A DNA stretch of 64,000 nucleotides from Gloeophyllum trabeum ATCC 11539 (GCF_000344685.1 NW_006920425.1:24071-88070); one strand, 5' to 3'. Shown: positions 10,567 to 22,470, numbered from the stretch's first letter. Program-made: numbers and translations. Notes: a model not told the origin generated them from the letters alone.

Positions 10567-12955
10567 ATGGGAAGCCACGAAAGAGTAGCGCTTCCGCTAC
10601 AATTCATCATCGTCGGAGGCGGGATCGGCGGACTCGCGTGCGCGTACGCCCTCCAGAAAGTCGGGCACCAGGTCGTCGTACTCGAGCAGAGCGATGGCCA
10701 ATTTCAGGTGAGCAATCAACCCCGTCACCGCGTTCCGCCCGCTGATCGTCGATCCGAAGAGCAAACGCGGTATTCGATGTCCCCCGAATATGACACGCCC
10801 GCTGTACGAGTGGGGACTGGGACCTGCGCTCGAGAGCGCCGCCGTAAAGGCCTCTGGCATCTCGTTCATCGTAGGTGAGTGGTTTAAACCTGCTCCTTCC
10901 ACGCCAAGAGGGCGGTGTCCGCCAAGTCGCCCGCAGAGCGGCCCTTGCTCGTGGAGGTGGCGGACGCATGCGGCACTGCCGTGCGCGGTGAAGGGAACAA
11001 AGACCCTTCGAAGCCTTTCGTTCCCGAGTGCGAGGCACCGGCGGACCGCTCGCTATGCTGTCGCTTTACGGCACCTGGCCTCTGCTGGATTGTCTCTACT
11101 ACGGCTAACATGACTTGACAGGGGAGACCGGCGAAAAGATCGGCATGACGGTCTTCCATGAAGAAATCATGAAGGCTTTCCGCGCAGACTTCCTCTTCGT
11201 CCAGGTAATAAATTTTCTCTCCCACGTACCCTCGTTCAACGTCTAACTACTTTCCAGCACGGTGACATCCACGCCATGCTTCAGGACCTCGCGCTCTCCA
11301 CAGGCGTCGAGATCCAGTACAACGCCACCGTGGTCGACATCGACCCGTACGGCGGCGTCCCTCCCTTGACGATCGGCCGCGCGCGCTCGCCCGTGGCCGT
11401 GCCGGTACTCAACGGCCGCTCCCATTCGCCCGCGCCCGCGCCGAACGGCTACACACATACGCCGTCCCTGTCCTCGTCCTCCTCGCTGCCCTCCACGCCC
11501 TCGCGCTCCCCGCCGTCCCTCCCGCACTCGCCCGTCTGTGTCAACTTTGACCCGACAGGGCGCCCCGTAGTGTACCTCGCCTCGGGGGAGGCGGTGACGG
11601 GGGATGTCATCCTGGGCACGGATGGCCGGGACAGCTTGGTGAGGAAGACGGTGGTGGGTCATGGGGTCCGGGAGGGCGGGTGGGTGGACGACCAGAATAC
11701 TTGGAGTCTCAAGTGAGTTGCGCCCGTGGTTGTGCGAATTTTCGGTTGGCTGTTTTCTGACGGACTGCGGTGTTCGTGTAGTCTATCAATACCCACGGAT
11801 GAAATGAGAGAAGACGATGACCTCAAAGATCTATGTGAGATACAAGATGTGAGTCTCAGGCTCCGGTCTTTCTTTTACCTGAGCACAATGGTTCTCTTCT
11901 CGTGGTTTTACCACGCTCGAGGTCTTCTTCGGGAATTCGAAGCTGACGAGGGTGAACTGCAGTGGACGATATGGATGGGCGACGGATACGGCGTGTACGG
12001 GTACCTCACAGACGACAAGAAGACGTACTCGCTCGTCATGATCTGGCCCGAGTCGCCGAAGGACAAGCTGTCCGCGGAGTCCGCGTCGTGGCACAAGGAG
12101 CATCCGGTCGAAGATATCGATTGGGATAGCAGAGGGATGGAAGTGCGGTCAGTGCTAAATAACGTATCAATGCGGATGGGCTCGCTCACTGAGCGCCGGC
12201 GGGCAGGCTACGAAAGCTGATCAATCTCGCAAAGACGTTCACGTGCGCGCAGGATAGCGTGCGGGAGCCGATCGACAGCTGGATGCACGAGAGCGGGAGG
12301 GTCGTGCTCGCAGGTGATGCCGCACATCCACTGCTGGTAAGCGCATACGCTACGGTCTCCCGCGATGTCTTCATGTCTGAATATCTACCCTTTCTACCAG
12401 CCCACGGGCTCGCATCACGTCGCGATGGCGATCGAGGACGCCGTGACGCTGGCGCACCTCCTGTCGCACGCGATCCTGCCGTCCAACATCCCGCTGCTGC
12501 TGACGACGTACGAGGAGCTGCGGCAGCTGCGCACGCACCTGGTGCAGGTGTCCGAGTCGCGCAAGCGCGCGTTCGCGTCGTTCCCGCACGGGCCCGAGCA
12601 GGCGACGCGCGACCGCGGGCTGCGCGAGGCGATGCGGGAGGCGCTGCTCGACTGGAAGCACGCGGACGAGGACTATCTGCGCGAGGAGTGGAAGGAGTAC
12701 GTGGAGCTGTTCAATTACGACGCGCGTGAGGCCGTCGAGGATTGGTGGACAAAGTGGGGCGCGCTGGTGCGGAGGGGCTTGAGGTATAGCTTGAGCAATG
12801 GGACGGGGACGAGCGGGAGCGCGTTCAGCGATGGGGACGTGGATACGAGCGGCGAGTGGGACTTTCCCGAGGTCGGGGTGAAGAGCCCACAGGTGAGCGT
12901 GAGCATTTCGAGTATATCGGCGGATGGATCGGAGATTGTGCAGTGCGTGGTGTAG
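10567..12955 (+). CDS. FAD-dependent monooxygenase (salicylate hydroxylase-like)
   Basis: Eight exons: 10567-10707, 10760-10874, 11122-11204, 11258-11712, 11782-11848, 11963-12147, 12207-12336, 12401-12955; 576 residues. Class A flavoprotein monooxygenase signatures are all present: the dinucleotide-binding GGGIGG near residue 18, the DG motif in GTDGRDSLVRK, and AGDAAHPLLPTG (FAD ribityl site, split by the last intron). It would hydroxylate an aromatic or prenylated-aromatic substrate with NAD(P)H and O2. A Ser/Pro/Thr-rich insertion of about 55 residues (11371-11540) sits between the second FAD strand region and the DG motif and is unusual for the family. Intron 2 is 247 nt, four times the local norm. 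The C-terminal extension after residue 460 is conserved-looking helical sequence rich in charged residues. No clustered synthase lies next to it. Confidence 0.88.
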
Positions 12956-13635
12956 ATGCTGTGGACGGAGTGGCTGGCTGTATTGTTATCGTTATGTGTT
13001 ATGGCTCTCCCCGCTTTCTTGGCTTGTACGTACTGTATATACACTATCATCTCGCTTGTTGTCGCGCTGTGTAAATAATGTGTCGATTCGCTCCCTTCTT
13101 GTTTTCACCTTCCCTGGGGATTGCCTTCGCATGATTCGGTGTGAAGACGTGAATAGTTGCAATTCGAGTGTACATCAAGGTCGGACTAACAGTGCTTTAC
13201 AGACTGAATCCTTGTCTTGCGTCGAACGCGTTCTCGAGCTCAGGCCACACCCTGTGCCTGGCAATCTGGTCGCGCATTCCCGGACTTACATGCAGCAGCG
13301 AGCAACACGCACCACACTGAGGTCAAAGACAAGTGAAGTTACCCCCAGCCTTGCCCTTTCGAACATACCTTATACCAGCAGAGTCACCTTGAATGAAAGT
13401 CGATTTCCGGTGTCAATGCAAAGCACGGTAGACTCCATATGGCAGTCCCCCCCTAGATTCGCCATAAATCATGCAGAACGAGCTTTCATGCTTACAGCAA
13501 TAGGAACGATTATGGTTCCAGCCTTGAGCTAAGTATACATTATGAGCACTCGCACATCACTATGTCATGCATTACGAGATGGTCCACTTGTAGTACGAAC
13601 TCCCCGCTACTGTGAGGTCCAACCGACCTACAGCT
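12956..13635. other. Intergenic, no gene seen
   Basis: Some 680 bp between the monooxygenase and the first SDR paralogue. Frames are short and unsupported. No trace of a divergent GMC gene is seen here, in contrast to the upstream region of the second SDR copy. Confidence 0.5.
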
Positions 13636-14704
13636 ATGGTTTCCCTAGAGGAGGTGCATGCATCCAACGCATGTGTCGCATCGGAGCTGCCGTCAGGTCT
13701 GATCGCAGTATTCGTGGGGGCGACAAGCGGCATCGGCGAGTACACATTGAAGCAATTCGCCAAACATGCACGGCGGCCTCGCATTTACTTTGTTGGCCGT
13801 TCTAAAGAGGCTGGGGAGCGTATCGCAACCGAGTGCAAGGCATCGAACCCTGAGGGTTCCTTCACCTTCATCAGAGCCGATGTCAGCCTCATCCGAACCG
13901 TTGATGAAGTGTGCAATGACATCAAGCATAAGGAGGACGTCATCAACCTATTATTCCTCAGTGCAGGAGTAATAGTCAAGAGCCAAGGTACGTCTGCAGC
14001 TCCATAGCGTCGAGCTGTAGGAGATTGATAAGTTCATGGTATTCCCAGATACTTACGAAAAACTACCTCTGATGTCGTCCGTCGTATACTATTCCCGTAC
14101 ACGCTTCATGGTCAATCTGTTGCCTCACCTTCGCCGAGCCACCGGCCTCCGGCGCGTTGTTACCACTTTGGCGTCTAGTATGGAGGGACCGATTAACACG
14201 ACGAACCTGCCAGGCAGGAACCTAAACCTCCTCGCATGGCGTGATCAGATTGCGTCGATGATAACATTATCCCTGGAAGCGCTGGCTAAGGAAGCACCTA
14301 ACGTGAGCTTCATTCATAACTGCCCTCCCCCCGTCAAGTCGAAGCTATTTCGTGGTCTCGGGGCCCCCGGGAAGTTCTTCTTGAAGCTCGTCTTCATGGT
14401 CGTCGGCCCTCTGGTGTATGTTCCACCAGAAGAGTGTGGTGACCGTCATGTGTTCCTCATGACGAGTGCAAGATATCCTCCGGGCCGGAGTGGGGATTCA
14501 CACGTGGCTGGCGTGCCTCTACAGGGACCGCTGCTGGTTACAGATGGGCAAGTGGGAAGCGGAGCTTACGCTATAGACGATAAGGGAGAGAGCGCTGCAG
14601 GACAGATTGAGGGCTTGTTTGCCATGTTCAGGAGTGATGGGACAGCAGACAGAGTATGGAGGCATACGCAGGAGGTATTCAGCAGTATTAGGCAGTCCGG
14701 GTAG
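13636..14704 (+). CDS. SDR-family NAD(P)-binding protein, paralogue 1
   Basis: Two exons, 13636-13987 and 14049-14704; 335 residues. The start MVSLEEVH and the exon 1 length (352 nt) are identical to those of the second copy at 17452. The cofactor loop is FVGATSGIGEYTL, followed by GRSKEAGER and a downstream LLFLSAGV in the NAG position. The usual YxxxK pair is not obvious: the equivalent segment reads VVYYSRTRFMVN, with Arg where the Lys normally is, as in the sister gene. It could use an altered catalytic site or be a binding protein. Relative to copy 2 it lacks about four residues near TDGQVGSGAYAI. Function unknown. Confidence 0.8.
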
Positions 14705-14798
14705 GCTAGTGCATATTTCCGATACAGCATAGGGAAGTCCCCCCTTAGCCCGCTTTTGGAAGTGAACCCTACCCAAACGAGTAGCTGGGGCGCCGCAG

Positions 14799-16154
14799 CA
14801 GTGGTAAACCACGTGCGTGGACCTTGCCGAATATACGGCAAGGAACTTCGTGCTGTTGACTCCCCGTTGTGCTCGCAGTACTATAACCTAGTAGTTGTAA
14901 TTTATCCTGTAGATAATGTACCAGGAGGAGCTACTGAGCTTTGGGACTCCCCATTGACAGTAGGAGACAGTCTGAAAAGCTACAGTTCTCTCAGCGTGAT
15001 TTTTGATCCCAGTAAGGCTTCTACTGGGCCACATTTAGTGCCTCGACCCCCCCACTTTAAAGAAATTGTGTACATGAGGTTCTATGCGCTCTTGCGCATT
15101 CAGCGCGTACGTTATAGGCAGTATAACCCTCGGTGTAGGGTAGAGGAAGCGTTGAAGAGGTCGAGACTATATACGTGCCGAGGTCCGGCAGATGCCAACC
15201 ATGTGCACCTGCCGTTTTGGGCGGAGAATCCTGCCCTTTTTGAGCACGCGCGAGAGCCTGGGGGGGGNNNNNNNNNNNNNNNNNNNNNNNNNNNNNNNNN
15301 NNNNNNNNNNNNNNNNNNNNNNNNNNNNNNNNNNNNNNNNNNNNNNNNNNNNNNNNNNNNNNNNNNNNNNNNNNNNNNNNNNNNNNNNNNNNNNNNNNNN
15401 NNNNNNNNNNNNNNNNNNNNNNNNNNNNNNNNNNNNNNNNNNNNNNNNNNNNNNNNNNNNNNNNNNNNNNNNNNNNNNNNNNNNNNNNNNNNNNNNNNNN
15501 NNNNNNNNNNNNNNNNNNNNNNNNNNNNNNNNNNNNNNNNNNNNNNNNNNNNNNNNNNNNNNNNNNNNNNNNNNNNNNNNNNNNNNNNNNNNNNNNNNNN
15601 NNNNNNNNNNNNNNNNNNNNNNNNNNNNNNNNNNNNNNNNNNNNNNNNNNNNNNNNNNNNNNNNNNNNNNNNNNNNNNNNNNNNNNNCAGTGGTAAACCA
15701 CGTGCGTGGACCTTGCCGAATATACGGCAAGGAACTTCGTGCTGTTGACTCCCCGTTGTGCTCGCAGTACTATAACCTAGTAGTTGTAATTTATCCTGTA
15801 GATAATGTACCAGGAGGAGCTACTGAGCTTTGGGACTCCCCATTGACAGTAGGAGACAGTCTGAAAAGCTACAGTTCTCTCAGCGTGATTTTTGATCCCA
15901 GTAAGGCTTCTACTGGGCCACATTTAGTGCCTCGACCCCCCCACTTTAAAGAAATTGTGTACATGAGGTTCTATGCGCTCTTGCGCATTCAGCGCGTACG
16001 TTATAGGCAGTATAACCCTCGGTGTAGGGTAGAGGAAGCGTTGAAGAGGTCGAGACTATATACGTGCCGAGGTCCGGCAGATGCCAACCATGTGCACCTG
16101 CCGTTTTGGGCGGAGAATCCTGCCTTTTTGAGCACGCGCGAGAGCCTGGGGGGG
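14799..16154 (+). repeat. About 467-bp direct repeat flanking the assembly gap
   Basis: Sequence 14799-15267 is repeated at 15688-16154 with one visible difference, a single C in a homopolymer context before TTTTTGAGCACGCG. The 420 bases between are N. The left copy breaks off at the run of G where the right copy continues. This is the picture of an assembly join in which the same end was placed twice, rather than a biological tandem repeat. Confidence 0.8.
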
Positions 16155-16389
16155 ACTTCTGCGACGCTGATACTGAACGGGTACAAGCCTCCATTAAAGA
16201 CAGTTGCTCGTCTACTAAGTCTTTTTTAAGAGGCGCAGGATCAAGCCTAAGTCCGGGCATGCATGAGGCTCGTATCCGTGCAGTTTAGTAGAGTTGTTAC
16301 TGATAGTTCGGACGTACCCCTGTGCCTGTCAGTAACGAGGTCCATCTCGCGCGAGTAGTGCATCAGCGAGACGAGTCCTTCAGAGAGGT

Positions 16390-16656
16390 TCAGGTTGCGC
16401 AAGAGAAGCTCCAATCGCATGACTCCCAAGGCTGGAGGTAGAATGGACGCGGGCTCTCCGAGGGCGTGCCTATTGCATGGTGCACCCATCTACGGCAAAC
16501 ACATGGTATTCCAACCGATACATTCTGCTGACTCGCCTGCATATAAGTAGTCCCAAGACCAGCTCTCGTCCTCAGTCCTGCCTCAATCAAGAGCACAGTG
16601 ACACTGGAATATTCTGTTAGCCGATTCGTAAAGGTCGCAGCTACGCTGGAGGCCAT
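16390..16656 (-). pseudogene. GMC oxidoreductase N-terminal relic
   Basis: The minus-strand frame contains TNRLTEYSSVTVLLIEAG, which matches the second conserved block of the FAD-binding domain of GMC (glucose-methanol-choline) oxidoreductases; compare ARLTEDPSITVAVLEAG in the intact gene at 33167. The preceding GGG-TAG dinucleotide-binding loop is not intact, and no downstream GMC block follows, so only a broken 5' part remains. It lies head-to-head with SDR paralogue 2, the orientation expected of a divergent GMC-SDR pair. Confidence 0.55.
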
Positions 16657-17451
16657 GAAATAGACATGATTGGTACTAAATTTCAGACTGACCTCATGCA
16701 GATCGTAATACTGTCGTAAGGATTACTCAGAGTGTCGTAGGCACGGCACCGAGACAGCTGAGCAACACACGCAAGAAAGCAGATCACAGGTGTCCGCCCC
16801 GAGGAGTACCCTAGACTTGACATATCCGGCGGATCATGCTGAGCCCTATACCATTGAAGTAGGCAGCTCTAATGAAGTCGTGAGCATTTATGCTGAGGCT
16901 CAATCCGTGCAGGGCATGAAAGCCTAATCTTGCAAAACCTAAGGGATATCCAAAATTCAGTAGTCTCAACCAAAATCGCTTCAAACTATCTGCGAATGCA
17001 CACAATGGCATGCTCACAACGGCACAAAATCTGAAGTACGAGGATGTCTCACTCGTCTGTTCAGCATGCCCATGGACCAACAGCCAACAGCACTGAAAGA
17101 TGGAGAAGTCCCACAAGTTTTACTATTGCGAGGTCCGTGAGGCTCAAATGGACCCACAGTAAAAAAAAAATTAAGCCCTACGGGCATGGTAGTGCATCTG
17201 AATCAGCTGATCGACGTGGGATTCACTTTGCTGCGAGAGGCGGACATCGGACTTGAGGAGCGACCTCATAAGTCCTTAGTCACGACTATTACCATGCTGC
17301 TCGGAAGAGACGCGTCCTCCCGGCATTCAAACCACTGAGCCCGCGTAACCGGAGGACGCGCTCTCGCGGCATGGAGCTTGTGGCAAATAAGAGAGCGCGT
17401 AAACGACACGCAATGTCAAGTACAATCTTCCCCGTTATTTGAACCACAGTC

Positions 17452-18535
17452 ATGGTTTCCCTCGAGGAGGTCCACTGGTCAAACTCGCGTATCGCATCGG
17501 AGCTGCCGCCGGGTCTCGTTGCAGTATTTGTTGGAGCGACAAGCGGAATCGGCGAATATACGCTGAAGCAATTCGCAAAGCATGCGCGCCTGCCTCGCGT
17601 TTACTTCGTGGGCCGTTCGCAAGAGGCTGGCGAGCGTGTCGCTGCCGAGTGCAAGGCGCTGAACTCCGAGGGTCACTTCAACTTCATCAGGGCTGACATC
17701 AGCCTCATCCGAACCGTTGACGAAGTCTGTGACGCGATCAAAAAGAGAGAGGAGGCCATCAACCTGTTGTTCAATAGCGCAGGAGTACTGATCATGGGCG
17801 AAGGTGCGTACCCGATTCTCTGTGGAACATCACGGCATTCACAGACTGACGAGGACTATAAAAGAAACTTCCGAAAACCTCCCTCTCATATCTTCGATCG
17901 TGTACTATTCACGGACACGTTTCATCATGAATTTGCTACCCCTTCTTCGACGAGCCACCGGCCTCCGGCGCGTCGTCAGCACTTTCGCATCTGGCGTGGA
18001 GGGGGCAATCGACACGACAAATTTACCAGCTAGGAACCTGTCCCTCATCCCGTGGCGCAATCAGATGGTCTCAATGATCACACTGTCCCTAGAAGCCTTT
18101 GCGAAGCAAGCCCCTGAAGTGAGCTTTATCCACAACGGCCCCAGTGCGGTGAAGTCGGGCATATCGCGCGACGTCCGGGGCCCCGGCATGTTCATCGTGA
18201 AGCTTGCCTTCATGGTTATCAGCCCCTTCGTAAATATCGACCCCGAAGAGTGCGGAGACCGCCATGTGTTCCTCGCGACGAGCGCAAGATATCCTCCGCG
18301 TCAGAGCGGGGACTCGGCCGCTGCTGGGGTGTCGTTGCAGGGGCAGTTGGCCGTTGCCACCGGGACAGATGGGAAAGTGGGAAGTGGAGCGTACGCCATC
18401 GACCCCAAGGGAGAGAGCGTTGCAGAAAAGATTGAGGGCTTGTTCACTCGGTTCAGGAGCGATGGGACAGCAGACAAGGTGTGGAAGCACACGGAGGAGG
18501 TATTGAAGAGCATCACGGAGTCTGGGCATGCATGA
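17452..18535 (+). CDS. SDR-family NAD(P)-binding protein, paralogue 2
   Basis: Two exons, 17452-17803 and 17865-18535; 340 residues. The acceptor after CTATAAAAG was chosen because it gives MGEETSENLPLISSIVYYSRTRF, aligning without gap to copy 1. FVGATSGIGEYTL is the cofactor loop; GRSQEAGER follows; FNSAGV fills the NAG position. As in copy 1 the YxxxK lysine is replaced (YYSRTRF). The C-terminal block VATGTDGKVGSGAYAID recurs in a third, dead copy at 36830-37084. The two intact genes are clearly paralogous throughout both exons, arising from duplication of a segment that originally included an upstream divergent GMC gene. Substrate unknown. Confidence 0.82.
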
Positions 18536-19948
18536 ACGCGGGCTGGTTAGAGTAGTCGAATCGGACTCACTTTAATCTTCCGGCGCAGTCCTGTTGCTTG
18601 TTCATAATGACGTCCACCGTGCGAGTGCACTGAATGAGACAGGTCAAAACTCGTCCTATAATCTGCATAGTATCAGCGATGATGGTCACGACCAGGAGGC
18701 TCGCCTGAAAATTGAGCTCAGGTAGTTATGTGACAGGCATGCATGCCGTCCTGACCAAACCGATGCCGTGATAATCAACCCTCGTACCGATAAACCCTGT
18801 TAGAAGAGGGGTGTACCGGTGATATCCTTGTTACCTTGCTTGTAGAGCAAAACAGGTGCAGGGAGGGTTGCAATCGAGAACAAGCCTATTCCCGGGTCTG
18901 CTGAACTTCTCCAAACATGCTGGTGCATGCACCCATACCCTTCTTGACCACGTGAGTACCGGTAGAAATGCGGATGAAGGCATCCTGTCCTGTGAACCTC
19001 AAACAGATCTTGCGGACGTCAGGGCCCTTATTCAGTTTAGCACATAGGAGACAAAAACCGAGCTCAGGCGCACGTTCACATTCGCTGCTCGACAAGTAAA
19101 TTCGAGGTCTGGGATAAAGAGTCCGTAACCCTTTAAAGCTGAGCAGACAATGGCGCACCTCTCTAAGTCTTGCATCCGTCAAGACTCCGACGTGCGGATG
19201 TGGAGGTCCGGAGTGCGGAAAGCTAGCAGGTAATCAATTGTAATATTCAACCCATATCAAAATGGAAGGCAGGCGGTCTGATTCAGAATGCATCAGGATT
19301 GTCATGAGTTCTGCGCTGTACCGGCTGTATCCTCTGACATTCGATGCAACATCGTCGAGGTCAGAAGGGAAGAACAAGGCAGCAGCGACGACGGTACTTC
19401 GAAACCGGTGTCAAAACAGAGTAGCCAAAGTTTGCCACTTGGTCCGTGCGTAGCCTCCTATAGTATATATGCTGCACCCCGGCATCCAGACACCTCATAC
19501 TTACCTTGCGGGCGTGTTCCCCTTCACGTACCTGGGAATACGGGCCGCGGGGGCTCTCCATAGCACGGCGACCCTGTCCGCAGAGGGCCCTCGCGGTTTG
19601 TATGGGCTTCGGCTCATGCACTCGCTAAATATTTCCCTGTCCTGCTTCGGCCCTCGGGCTGGGCAGGCCATGTTTTATGTGGGTTCGTCCTCCTAACCCT
19701 AACCTTAGCGAAGTGCATTGGGTATAGAATACTTAAACCAATCGTATGTAGTCAATCACCCGATATATTTATGTTCCCCCTCGGGCTGCCATCGAGTCCA
19801 AAGATTTTGTCCGCGATAATAGAATACAATTCATCACTTCATCGTTCAGCCTGAGAGATATACATGCGTGCAAAAGGTATTACATAGATATCGTCACGAA
19901 ATAATAGATAGGGATCTTGGAACGCAGTCCAGCGAGTCATGAAAGGCA
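18536..19948. other. Intergenic, no gene seen
   Basis: About 1.4 kb between the SDR copy and the 3' end of the ASE1-like gene. Frames are short and without motif. A two-unit telomere-like TAACCCTAACC occurs at about 19694 and is not a telomere repeat array. Confidence 0.5.
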
Positions 19949-22470
19949 TTACTCCTCTTCCACCTTCAGCCTCAATCCACCCACTGTACTCTGGTGAGAC
20001 CATCGCGAGCCTACCATGCCCGCATCGCAATCCACGCTCGGTCGCGGCTTGAAGCTCTCCCTCTTAGCCCTTGCGCCCTTTACCGCACCCCGAGTGGTGC
20101 TAGCTGGGATCGCTGCAGAGGCTACGCGGGCCGGATATGCACCATACCCTGGCTGAGACGCAGCCGACGGAAGCCTTCCGTGCCCCAGCGCATAATGCTG
20201 CGTGCCCGGTTTTGGCACTGGAATCGTGACAGCACGCGGTAACGACGACGGCGTCGACTTTACCGGCAGCCCCGATTTCACAGGCGACGACCCAGGCGCG
20301 CCGTGGTGCCCATGGGATTTCGAGCCCGTGCTCGACGCCAGCCGCGCACGGCCCGCAGGCGCGTACTGGTTCGTATGCGCCGAGGTAGAGTCCCCGAGCC
20401 GCGCGCGCTTGCTTGACTGCGACTGCCCGAGGCTGCTGCCGGGTCGCACGGCAGGGGTGACCGTACCGCGCGAGTGTGAAGGACCTGCGGTCGAAGGTGT
20501 CTTTGCCCGAGGAGGGACGGACCCGGCACGCGAGTTCGCGCGCCGCTTGTTCTCTTTCTCGGTGGAGGATGCCCCTACGGCTTCCATGAGAATGCGGAGG
20601 ATGGGTTGGCCGTGCACTAGGAAGGGCTGGCCGGTCTGCTCTTCCCAGGTTGGTATGGATGACAACAGGTCTTGCTCGAGCTGCATTCCAGTCGTCAGTG
20701 CTAGTCGTAATCGCTAACATGACGCAGACACACCCGTGGCTTTTCCTTCGTCACACGCTTCCTCATCTTCTCCTCTCGCAGCAATCGACCGGGATCTCGA
20801 GGCCCTCTGCCAAGTAATCGGCTCTGATCTGAAGCTGCGGCTGCGAGCTCCTTCTCCTCTTCGCATATATCGAAGTACTTCTTGATACTAGCAAGAAGAG
20901 GTGCCTTAGCTCGCTTCTCTTCCTTCAGCCTCTTGATCTCGTCCTCATGGAGGATTAGCAGCTCCTCGGTATGCTCATCTAGAAGCGGAGTCCACTTCAG
21001 TTTCGCAAGCCAAACGAGGTCCAGGCTACTCACCATCGAAGAAGGGGGCAAAATCCGCCTTCTCCTCATCACCCACCATCAGCTCCTCCCACAGCCTCTC
21101 AATCTCCTCGCGCGCATTCATCACAAACACGCCCATCCTCTCCCTCTTCAGCTCCAGCATCCTTTCCAGCTCTTCCTCGTACGCACTGACCACCTCTTGC
21201 GTGCTCCCGCGGTGCGCCTCGACAAACCCGTCCATCTCCGCATCCGCGACGCCGAGTCGGCGCCACAGCGCCTCGAGCTGGTCGTACATCGCCTGGATGT
21301 GCGCCTCGCGCCGCCGCTTGACGTCCTCGAGCTCCGCGAGCGTCGCGGACGCCCATGCTAGCAGCCCCGGCGTAGGCTCGACGCCCTCAAGCACGGCCTT
21401 GGGGGTTTCGGCCTCGGCCTCTTCGAGCCGCGCGACGAATTGCGCGAAGATGCGCTGGTAGGTGAGGTCGGAGGGGATGGGGAGAGGGTCGTCGGATGAG
21501 CTGGCGGAGGACAGCATTAGGGGGGCGAGGCGATCGGCTCGGGATGCGGGGGTTGGGGTGGAGATAGAGCTGGAGAGGAATGGGTCGGGGGAGGTACTCC
21601 TGAGAGAGCTCGAACGCGGGAAGTGTGGGACGGCGAGGGAGCTGCCGAGATGTGACGAGGAGGCGGAGGAGGAAGAGGGAATGGGTGGGAGCTCGTCCAA
21701 GGACGGAGGCACGATCCCCAGTTCCGTGTACAGCCAGTCGATCTGCACCATCATTCCGTGCAGTTGACTTAGCCGTTTGGACTGATATCGTGGTCAGGAG
21801 TCTATAAGCAGTTGACATGGCGTCCTTGGACTTACGACTTCGCTCTTTCCCCTCACTAGCTCTTTCTCCAGTCTAGAGAAGCGCTCCGGCGTAACATCGC
21901 GATGATGCGAAGGGTCATGAGGATCAACACCATTAGCAGGTGCCGGCTCAAGAATCTCTGGTGCAAAGAATTCGGGGCCTAGTGTTCGTGACAGCGCAAC
22001 TATCCGGTTAGTCAGTGCTGACAGCTGTTCTAGTTTGGTGTGGTATAGCTGAAAGGTCTTCGTAAATTGCCGATCAGCTAGAGATGAAGAGTCATACGTA
22101 CTTGTCTCAGCTTCTCCTGGTACTCTCCCAGCAGCTGATGTCGTTTGGGAAGGACGTGTTCCTTCCGTAGCTCGCCAACACTCGCTCCTGTTGCCTTCAC
22201 ATTCGAACCCAGCGCATTGCCGTATCTAATGCACTCTTGTTCGATAACTGCGCACTTCTCCGTCCACTCTTCGACCTGCTTCCGCCGAGATTCAATCTGA
22301 GCCTCAACGCATTGCGTGAGCTGCTCCTGCAGAGCCTTGAGTTCGTCGGCGAGGGCGGTGGGTGGCAGGCCCAGTTGTGCATGGAGAGTCGGAAGGAGTT
22401 GGGTTTGGGATTGTAGATGTGTGTGTAGCGAGTTCAAGAGAGAAGTTATGTTTAGAGAGGAAAGCGCCAT
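19949..22470 (-). CDS. ASE1: Anaphase spindle elongation protein, MAP65/PRC1 family
   Basis: Five exons on the minus strand: 22102-22470, 21836-22048, 21034-21781, 20734-20978, 19949-20680; 768 residues. The N-terminal half is a long coiled coil (LHAQLGLPPTALADELKAL, then EQLTQCVEAQIESRRKQ). It includes the family block MVQIDWLYTELGI, a Ser/Pro-rich insertion, and a spectrin-like microtubule-binding part with MFVM-type helices and FAPFFDDEHTEELLILHEDE. The last 240 residues are basic, Ser/Pro-rich and probably disordered (KRARLGDS; many S/T-P sites fit cell-cycle kinase control). The family bundles antiparallel microtubules at the spindle midzone. Another in-frame ATG lies 24 nt upstream (22494); the one at 22470 (MALSSLNI) is preferred. 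A fold-back repeat lies 120 bp upstream. Confidence 0.9.

Larger units (their letters stand above)
14705..17451. other. Gap-containing intergenic region with a flanking direct duplication
   Basis: The region holds a run of N (15268-15687), a direct duplication on both sides of it, and a GMC-oxidoreductase relic on the minus strand (16390-16656). Open frames spanning the N run are not real. A 101-codon minus-strand frame at 16811-17116 has no recognisable motif. A run of ten A lies at 17161. Confidence 0.7.

Noticed and set aside
15192..16229. Long open frames through the N run
   Set aside because: N codons were read as open; there is no sequence evidence for coding on either side.
16811..17116. 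101-codon minus-strand frame with hydrophobic stretches
   Set aside because: No motif, no partner exons; it lies in the upstream region of the GMC relic and could not be aligned to the GMC N-terminus.
10567..18535. Monooxygenase plus two SDRs as a secondary-metabolite cluster
   Set aside because: No polyketide synthase, peptide synthetase, terpene synthase, P450 or transporter lies nearby, and housekeeping genes follow immediately on the right.
19694..19704. Telomere-like TAACCCTAACC
   Set aside because: Only two units within a unique region; not a telomere or an interstitial telomeric array.
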